Shown: piece by piece, positions 56,463 to 64,000 of the stretch
How the letters are laid out: each line of letters opens with the position of its first letter
How positions within the stretch are numbered: position 1 is the stretch's first letter
Source of the DNA: Spodoptera frugiperda
Lineage: Eukaryota > Arthropoda > Insecta > Lepidoptera > Noctuidae
Length of the DNA stretch: 64,000 bases
Reading direction: 5' to 3'
Assembly: GCF_023101765.2 (NCBI RefSeq)
Contig: NC_064217.1
Coordinates: 8,901,788 to 8,965,787 of the forward strand
Notes under the pieces: model-generated
Seen by the model: the letters and a program-made list of their open reading frames with translations, nothing else
The model's database searches: none
What the model was told of the DNA's origin: nothing
Program-made: the position numbers and the translations under genes

Positions 56463-56622
56463 ACAAAGTTTGTTTGTTTGGATGTTTGTCCGTCATTCAC
56501 GCTGAAACTATTGAACCGATTTTAATGAAATTTTGTATACAAGTAGAGTATAAGCTGACTTGCGTGATAATATGCTTTTTATCCCACAGAAACGCGGGCG
56601 AAGCCGCTGGCAGAAGCTAGTA
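56463..56622 (-). repeat. RTE-like LINE 3' tail, good copy
   Basis: TTTGTTTGGATGTTTGTCCGTC, ACGCTGAAACTATTGAACCGATTTT, AGTATAAGCTGACTTGCG, TTTTTATCCCACAG and GCGGGCGAAGCCGCTGGCAGAAGCTAG (tail start when read on the minus strand). Confidence 0.7.
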
Positions 56623-56963
56623 AACAATAAACTTATAAAGTTGCTTTTGTAATTACTGCTTTCTTTAGCCAAAATCAATCTTGACATAATATAAATAGGG
56701 TTCAAACTAAAATATCAATCGATAAAAGTATCACTGAAACTTTGCTTCCTCTAACAAGATAGAGCCCCAGAAATAGTACTGAAACGGCATTGTACTGAAA
56801 TAAATAATTTACAGGCGTATACAGGTCAGCAGTTCAGCACTGCAAGCTACTGTAAACTCGCTGAAAAATGCAGAATCAATACACTAGGAGACTAGGAAGG
56901 CAGATGCATTGTTACTGTAACTATTTTCAGGTAGATATTTCATGAAGTTTTTGGTTAATCATG

Positions 56964-57080
56964 GGTGCTTTTCCACCAGAGATGTGCTATGCTACGGTGC
57001 TGGATGCATTTGGCACAAATCACAACTAGCATAGCTTAGCATTGTTGGAAACGGACTCAGATAAGTTATGTTTTTTTTTT
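56964..57080. repeat. Partial copy of the 25.75-kb TIR element
   Basis: GTGCTTTTCCACCAGAGATGTGCTATGCTACGGTGCTGGATGC matches the left end at 25,750. The right end is not found. Confidence 0.55.
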
Positions 57081-57253
57081 TTTATTTAGAAAGATGGGAT
57101 TTTGATTATAGCAGACTAGAGACTATATTTTATTTTGTTTTGTTATACATACATACGAGTATAACCAACGAAGTGAAGCTAGTACATTAAATAAATTCAC
57201 TTAAAAAGCAAAAATATATTAGTTGTATCTTAACAATTAAAAGCAAGTCGTTC

Positions 57254-57439
57254 ATGAATTTAGTCAACGTTAATTTGATTATACCGCTTTTATTAACACT
57301 GTTATCACCGTCTGTACAGAGTAAACGATCCATTACCAAAACACCTCCGCAAATCGAAGTCTTGAATGACAAAAACAAAAGACAGCTGTTGGAAAAGTTC
57401 ATCGACCTACGGCAACGTGGCCGTAACTTTCATTCTTAA
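57254..57439 (+). CDS. Candidate small secreted peptide precursor
   Basis: 61 codons from ATG at 57,254 to TAA. Residues about 4-18 form a hydrophobic core (V-N-L-I-I-P-L-L-L-T-L-L) ending S-V-Q-S, a good signal-peptide shape with likely cleavage near residue 23. The rest is charged and hydrophilic, with dibasic K-R sites at 24-25 and about 42-43 and a C-terminal R-Q-R-G-R-N-F-H-S. There are no Cys residues. This layout suits a neuropeptide-like or other small secreted precursor, but I recognise no family. No clear promoter or nearby poly(A) signal was found, and an ORF of this size can occur by chance, so it may also be one exon of a longer gene. Confidence 0.3.
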   Translation: MNLVNVNLIIPLLLTLLSPSVQSKRSITKTPPQIEVLNDKNKRQLLEKFIDLRQRGRNFHS

Positions 57440-57884
57440 AGCGTACCAAGTTAGTAACCTACTTTTCATTAATAAGGCGAGCTAAAAAATGCAAGAAGAA
57501 AGTATCAAAGATTGAGCGAGCGAAGTTCGCGAGCAGCGAACGTGAGAAACTAGGGGATCTGCCGCGGAAGATGCGTATTTATTGCCAAAAATATTCATTA
57601 ATGTTTTCATTCACGCATAGACCATATATGTAGTTATTAATTGTGTAAAGCCTACGCTTTACATACAGTACGTAATTAATCATTTCATAATACCTCGTCG
57701 TTGACATTATCCTTAAGTACCAATCACAATTTGTACCTAAATATTGCAAAAGAAAGAAGAAGACTAGGTTTTCTAATTAAGTTTAATCTTTAATACGAAA
57801 AGGAATTTTAATAACCGAACCATTACACCGACTGCAAACCGCGCAATCAAACACTAAACAAAAAAAAACAAAAATAAAAAACAA

Positions 57885-58045
57885 AAAAATTGGCGCGCAA
57901 AAAACAAAGATGGCGTCCACCGTAATACCATCGTCAATTTTTCCTGGAGTTCCCGCCAGACGTCGAGACGTTGAAAAAAAAAATAATTAAAACGACCCGC
58001 CGGCGAGAGTGAAAGCGCGCCGTCTGCCACGTAATTAGTACAATG
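57885..58045. promoter_or_regulatory. E2F/YY1-type promoter-like islet
   Basis: TTGGCGCGCAAAA (57,890-57,902), then ACAAAGATGGCGTCC (57,904-57,918, YY1/TISU-like) and GC-rich AACGACCCGCCGGCG / AAAGCGCGCCG. The ATG in the YY1-like site opens only 26 codons. It could be the start of an exon whose splice donor I cannot place. Confidence 0.4.
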
Positions 58046-60410
58046 GAGTTTCCTGACTTTGAACTCAACGATATCATTTTTGTTCATCTTTAAATTATCG
58101 CCCTTTCAGCTAAATGTTTGCCCTATTTTTTGTTTCCGACTTTGTTAGGTTATATTTAGAAGATTGGTTTTTAAAGTGTAGATGATTGCTTATGTTTTGT
58201 GAGCGTAATTATTGTATTGCGGTTTCCTAGTTAATACTATTAGCTGATAAGTTTTACTCTGGTTTTTGAGACGAAAATTAGTATAGGCATTTCTTTATGC
58301 ACATAATTAAGTATACTGTTAACCAAAATAAAGCGTGAGAGGGTCATTTGTCCATACAAAATAACCTAAAAATAATTACATTAAAATAAAATTTTAAACA
58401 GTTTCATCATTTGTCGCATAACATAGGTAGTTAACGGGTCAAAAAATATTTATATTTTTTTTATACATATTAATCCTGATATGATTTTTTAATGATAAAA
58501 TAAGAACAAAGTTACATAACATGTATTTTTGAATACTAAATGCACATTTACCTTAATTACCTTAGGTATATAGAAAAAAAATATTATTTTTTTCCATTTG
58601 TGCACAGCATTACGATTGTATTCGAAATGTGACTTAGTCCACGAGGTACATAAATGCAGCCATTCAATACTCCAGATAGGGAGAAAATGGAATGGTCTAG
58701 ACTAGACTACCTAGGCTACCTATGTTTGGTACCTAACTTTAAAGCTATTTTTTATATCCAAATGTATTTTGCGTGGTCGCAAATATAAATGGAATTGTTT
58801 TGGGATAGGTATTTTCGTATGCAAATATTAGCGAAAAAGGTTGATTTTAATTCGATTTTAATTCTTCAGTATAAAGTGAATAGGCACAATGGTTATGGTG
58901 TGTTATTGCTCAATACCTTAAGGTATAATTTTGAAGAACGACAGTTTTGGTAAATTTTACGTGATTATATAGCGGTCAAGAATCCAAAGCGTAAACTAAA
59001 GAATTAATAACTATTACTTTCTTGTTCTCATTTAGAAATAAACAGTCAGTTAAATGTGTCATCATCCTAACAGGATCCTCAGCAAATAATGAATTTATTT
59101 ACGAATAAGTAAGTACATATAAAATCATTTAAAACGAATATTAAAGATGTAGGAATGTCCATCAATCACATCTCTAAAGGGACAAAAAGGACGGACGATA
59201 AAACTTTTTTCTCAAACATTCTACACGCATAGGAGAGAGGTCAATGACCGCTTTTTATTCTTTTCATACTTTTTAAAGTGTAACATTTTAATTGCAGTTA
59301 ACAATACATAGAATTTTTCTTTGGGTTTCTACTAGTGTGTATTTGTCTGGTTGAAATGGATAACTAAGGATTTTTATAAGCTTTTGTCCATGCATGTGTA
59401 CATATTACAAAAAATACGAACATATACCTAAGTAGCGAATTAGTGACTAAAGTTACAACTACTTACTAAGTTTTTTTTTTAGTCATCTATATTAACATAA
59501 TTTTATATCATACCTTATTGTATGTACCTACAATGCTCATCTCAATAGGATCATTTATATTGAACGGATGCCATAATAAAGGACGGCACCCAAACAGAAC
59601 ACGCGAAATTAAACCACCAAAATCCAAAAAAATAAACTCAATGCGACTCCATACGCTGAATTAGAACTGAGAAGCCTCACCTGTCTTTAATTTGGTGACG
59701 AAGCCCTAAGCACATACATACGGGCAAAGCCAATTTTTCCTCTCTATATTGAAAACTTGAAAATTAATTCCTCCATCTAATTTCCTCCACGTGAAATATG
59801 AGGCCATGTTATACCCCGACGCACACAGGCGTGCGTGACGCAAATTTCGTTACGTAGCCATAGGGTTGCCGAAACTACCCCCCCGCCGCGCCGTGGCATC
59901 AATCTTCACCCCGCACCACCTACGATCGTATAATACAATAATATATGTCTAACTTTCGGACCGGCCCTGTAGGTAGCTCCATCTCTCTCCCTCTCAGAAG
60001 ATAAGCCAAAGCTAAACAGAGACAGCGATAGGTGTGGGGGCGTCCTAAAGGGTGTAGGGAGTATGTAGGGGGTGCTATTGAAATTGAAGCGGGGTTTAGG
60101 CGCGGATGACGCCTGGCTGGAGAATGGATGGAAATTTCCTCAATTTAGCGTTTTCGCCAACAAAGGACGTTGTTTAATTTTTGGTTTTTGTCAGACATTG
60201 AGGTGTGGTGATTGTTGTGTGGGCCAGGTGGATTGATAACAATGGCGAAATATAATTCTCTGAGGGAAAAGGATTTTTATATTTCTTTTTCGTTTCGTTT
60301 ATCTCGGTTTCATTGTTAGTTATTCAACTTTTAGTTTGATGTAGGTAATCTAGATTGGTTATATTTATAGAGAATACGTATTAACATATATTTAAGCTTT
60401 TTTTTCTATT
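58046..60410. other. Non-coding DNA with a GC-richer islet at 59.78-60.13 kb
   Basis: Mostly AT-rich. The islet contains CCTCCACGTGAAATATGAGG, CGCACACAGGCGTGCGTGACGC and GGCGCGGATGACGCC, resembling regulatory DNA. No supported gene. Confidence 0.4.
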
Positions 60411-63118
60411 TTCAGTGCGCCTAACACAGTATGACTCTCACCTCACCCACCTGTAAAGTTCTTCAAAACATCATTACTGCTTACCTACAACTACGAAAGC
60501 TGTCGCGTTACTATGAGCCAAAGTTCTGGCACAAAGGGGTACAAAACAACCCGTCTACGTGGCTACGTAATCCGAACGCAATTAATTAACCCCCACAAAG
60601 TTTTACAACGCCGATTTATATTCACGCCGGGTGCCATCTATTTGTGAAACTTCATTTTTGTTTAGGATTAGCGCGGCGTTCGGTGGGTTAGTTCGTATGT
60701 GAATGGGTAAATAAATATAGTTGGGGGTTTTGTTAATGCTTATGTATTTAGATTTGGTTAAAGGACCAGGTATATAATTATTGTACTTTTCTATTCTGTA
60801 CGTATTTTTTTTTGCGCACTATATTATGTTAAGAGTTGTCATATTACGATAGAGATTTTATAAATAAACTAGCTGACCCGGCAAACTACGTACCGCTTCA
60901 ACCTAATTTTTACTCACCTTTTAAACCTTTCCCACAAATAATTCAAGACCATAATTAGCAAAATCAGTGCTAACGAACATCAATTGATTTTTAAATAAAT
61001 TTCTAAATGATTTCTAAAATTAATACTAAGTAGATCTGTAGTTCCGTAAAACTCCTGTGTATAAGACTTAAAAAAAAAACACTACAACACGATCATTAAT
61101 AAAAAATAGCTCAATCAAATAAATTTCTCAACCTCATTCTCGAAATCAGACCACACGGATTTACGATAAGTAGAGGTTACGAACGATCGACCTCTCAGTC
61201 CACTCACTGAAAATAGGGCAGGTAGGTAAATACTTCATTATAAGGAACTTATCGGTAAAGTAAAAGTTTTCAAGGTTTCAAAAGATGTCAAGAGGTTTAG
61301 CGAAAGTTGTGCGTATTTTTGTTCGAAAGTCAAAGTATGCAACCATTCAACCGGCCAGGGATTTTGTTAAACAAGAATTAATTTGTAATTGGAATGAGAA
61401 TTGCCAATTTTATTATGTACGTCGCTGTAGAAGAATTGAGTGAGACATGTTTAAGGGCCATTCTTGCTGTTTTTTATATAAATATACATGGTTTTTGTTG
61501 GATTAAATTAAAAGTGTTATTGCTTGGATTAAATTAAACTCGGAATAACCTAATCTTATTTATTAGTTTTAATGGGAACTGTCATATATTTATTGAATTT
61601 GCTTTTACATGAGTGTGAAATGTGTTACTGTTTAGAGATAAACTAGAATTTGCAACTAAGTAAAGAACAAAAAAAATCATCTTAAATACTCCACACGAAA
61701 ACTTCAACACAACATACAAGTACTCGTATCCAAAAACACGAACGCTTATCTACTCACATCTACGCACACTTACGTGCCATTTAACTGTTCACTACACCTA
61801 TCAAAGTACGTCTTTCTCGGTATATAGGGAGCCTTATCTCTCGCGTCAGGCCCATACTTAAGCTTGAGGGGTAACTTGAAATAGGAATAGTCGCATTAGG
61901 CCCAAAATTACAGGCGACCGTCACAGCCTAACGTGGTAAAATTGCCCAGCCACCTGGGGGGTTAACCTTCTTACACCCTCTTAGTTTAGCGTCGACTTGG
62001 GACTTTAAAGACAGGAGCGCACATTTGAATTTCAACTCTATTTGGGAAGTATAGGGTTGAGTTTGAATTGTGTTTTAATGTGAAGATCTTGGACTTTGGA
62101 ACAGCAAGTAAACGTTAGCGTTTGACCCCACTTCGCATTTGGGTCCTTGCGTCCCTCCGTGGGAGGGTTGTTTTAGTCATCAATAATGTTAGAGGTAAGC
62201 TTTAGTGGATACGTGTGCTATTCCTCGTGTGGACTGCTTCGTGCCGAATTTATTTAAGACATTTGGGAATAGGGATTGTTAAAGAATGGTTTGTTTGTAT
62301 TGTAGTAAATCTAAGATGTATTAGTTAGTGTTTTGATGAAGGGTAACACCAGATATACGAGTATGATAAATATAAAACTTCAAACTCAAAATTCAAATAA
62401 TTTCTTGCATTCATGTGTAGGTACATAGATATTACATTAACAGATTCATTTTAACATGAAACCCGTCACAGCAATATACATAATGACACAATAAGCATCA
62501 AGTCAGTTGGTATTATAATCTTAACACAAATGTATTGTGATAATTATAACAAAATAACATAACATTACAGCTACAGGTCAAGTAATCACTCCATATAATT
62601 CATACTTATGCGACATAAAACAAAACTTCGATAAAAAGTTCCTAGCTTCTACAATTTCTATTATATACGAGAACTTAATAATTATACAAAAAGAACATAA
62701 TAAACACATAAGCCTACGTTAATACCACCTAATAAAAACATAAACAAAAAAATTACCCACTACTAAATAACATACCAAAACTATTCCTCAGCACTTAAAA
62801 ACAAATCCACAGTCTTATCCTTACTAAGACGTCACGAGACGACCACGTAACGACAATCTCACGGTGCGCAGCTTATCAATCACCGCTGATGGAAAACCTC
62901 TAGACTGCGGGGAGTCACTCTAGGACTTAGAGATGTGAACGCATCGACTAACAGATTTATGTAGATATATTGAAATGTTTACGAGTAGTATGTACGTACT
63001 GGAATATTTTTTGTGTTCGCTTTTTTGAATATGTGAAAGTAAGAGGTAGTTACTGGATATAGAGTAGTAAAAGGTTAAATGATAATATCTTTCTTGAAAT
63101 TTAAGTTATTTGGCTACA
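60411..63118. other. Non-coding DNA with one acceptor-led short ORF and a LINE tail
   Basis: A TTTTTTCTATTTTCAG acceptor-like site ends at 60,416. It is followed by an ATG at 60,431 with 52 codons to TAA at 60,587-60,589; no domain, not called as a gene. A LINE-tail scrap (AGCTGACCCGGCAAACTACGTACCGC) is at 60,871-60,990. GC-richer patches at 61,860-61,985 and 62,120-62,170 hold the CCCTCCGT word. Confidence 0.4.
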
Positions 63119-63120
63119 CG

Positions 63121-63300
63121 TTAGACGCGGTGGCTGGGCAACCGGCTGCCACGTAACTGGTGGCGGGTTTGATTCCCGCACGGAGTAACACTTTGTGTGA
63201 TCCACAAATTGTTGTTTCAGGTCTGGGTGTCATGTGTATGTATGTTTGTAAATGTACCCACGACACAGGAGAAAATCCTAGTGTGGGGCAACGTTTTATA
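63121..63300 (+). repeat. tRNA-derived SINE (family A), best copy
   Basis: The tRNA-like head has an A-box-type region (GGTGGCTGGGCAACC) and B-box GGGTTTGATTCCC. Then come CTTTGTGTGATCCACAAATTG, GTCTGGGTGTCATGTGTATG and ACCCACGACACAGGAG, ending AGTGTGGGGCAACG. Used as the reference for the copies at 0.3, 31.1 and 48.9 kb. Confidence 0.83.
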
Positions 63301-64000
63301 TAAATTATAAATTATAAAAAAATGTAAGTATTTTCTTAACAAAGCTCGTAAAAATTACAAAAGTGCTACGCCGTAGCACCGTAGCAGATGAAACGTAGAA
63401 AAAGTATAAAGCAAAGCACTGGTTATTTATAGTAAATTCAATTTTGATTTTACTAAAACATCTCATTAACATATGAAATTAATTCAATTCTATCGAGTCA
63501 AAAAAAGTCTACGAGTGCCATTAAAATCAATAGTAAGCTTATGCCATCTATCGTGATCAAAACGAAACTCAATTCGATTTCCAATATCAAGTCTATTCGA
63601 TAACAGATGTCACTGTGTGCGCACTAATAAATCTTATTAGACTATTTTATTTAATCTAACTAGATTTTTGGTAAACAACTGTTTTTCTAATTAGGAGTTG
63701 AAATATTGTTTACTCAACTACTGTGTCATTAAGAACTCAGTTTAGTATTTGTCTAAGTGGAGTCGTGTCGTGTGTCGATTTTTTATTATGTACGTTGTTG
63801 GTAATAAACAATATAATAATATGAATACAGCGCCCGTGATAAATAATAAATATCTACCCAAAACGACATAATTAAAATCTATAGATAATAAAAACGTGAA
63901 ATACTACACTACAACGCTAATACAGAATTAATTAAATACATAACTCTTAAAAAATCAGTAGTTTCAATCTCCAAAACCCAAAACAGAACATCCAATCACG
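63301..64000. other. AT-rich non-coding end of window
   Basis: Only a small GTAGC/GCTACG cluster (63,363-63,400) stands out. No gene seen. Confidence 0.45.

Noticed and set aside
60431..60589. 52-codon ORF after an acceptor-like site
   Set aside because: Too short without an upstream donor; kept only as a note.
1..64000. tRNA genes or CRISPR arrays
   Set aside because: All A-box/B-box-like sites fall in SINE heads; no regularly spaced direct repeats were seen.

Overview
The window looks like nuclear DNA of a lepidopteran, probably a moth. It is AT-rich and mostly non-coding, full of 'TAGGTA' words, tRNA-derived SINEs, MITEs and LINE tails of lepidopteran type. Several SINE copies (10.8 and 37.8 kb) read like elements I associate with noctuoid moths, but I cannot name the species. 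Only a few host genes can be supported. All calls come from reading the sequence by eye; no database was searched.

Left end (1-3.6 kb): a divergent gene pair. On the minus strand is the 5' part of a ZAD zinc-finger-associated-domain gene: three exons with matching splice phases, running off the window edge. On the plus strand is a complete two-exon FAM177-family gene of 136 codons. The roughly 780 bp between the two start codons should hold both promoters, and carries a paired CRE-like motif just upstream of FAM177. At 4.55-4.72 kb there is a compact GC/CpG island with a perfect palindromic E2F-type site, a GC box and an inverted CCAAT box.

Middle (5-32 kb): a repeat-dominated tract. The clearest object is a full-length R1-clade-like non-LTR retrotransposon (20,400-25,474). 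It has two intact ORFs (gag-like with zinc knuckles; endonuclease plus reverse transcriptase), a poly(A) tail and an 11-12 bp target-site duplication, so it is probably young. A 939-bp non-autonomous hAT element (27,563-28,501) has perfect 18-bp terminal repeats and an exact 8-bp duplication. It still encodes a frameshifted transposase C-terminus. A second decayed hAT relative lies at 6.35-7.35 kb and is interrupted by a SINE. At 15.3 kb there is a 44-bp perfect inverted repeat, with a short retroposon insertion beside it. Near 19.0 kb an X-box/YY1-like promoter precedes a possible short two-exon transcript.

Right half (32-64 kb): no convincing conserved protein-coding gene. It contains scattered SINE, LINE-tail and MITE copies, a 115-bp ungapped duplication (52.4 and 53.3 kb), a 200-bp dispersed repeat pair (40.8 and 45.3 kb), several GC-richer islets that look regulatory, and one candidate small secreted peptide ORF at 57.25 kb. 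The layout suits a long intergenic or intronic region of regulatory DNA invaded by mobile elements.
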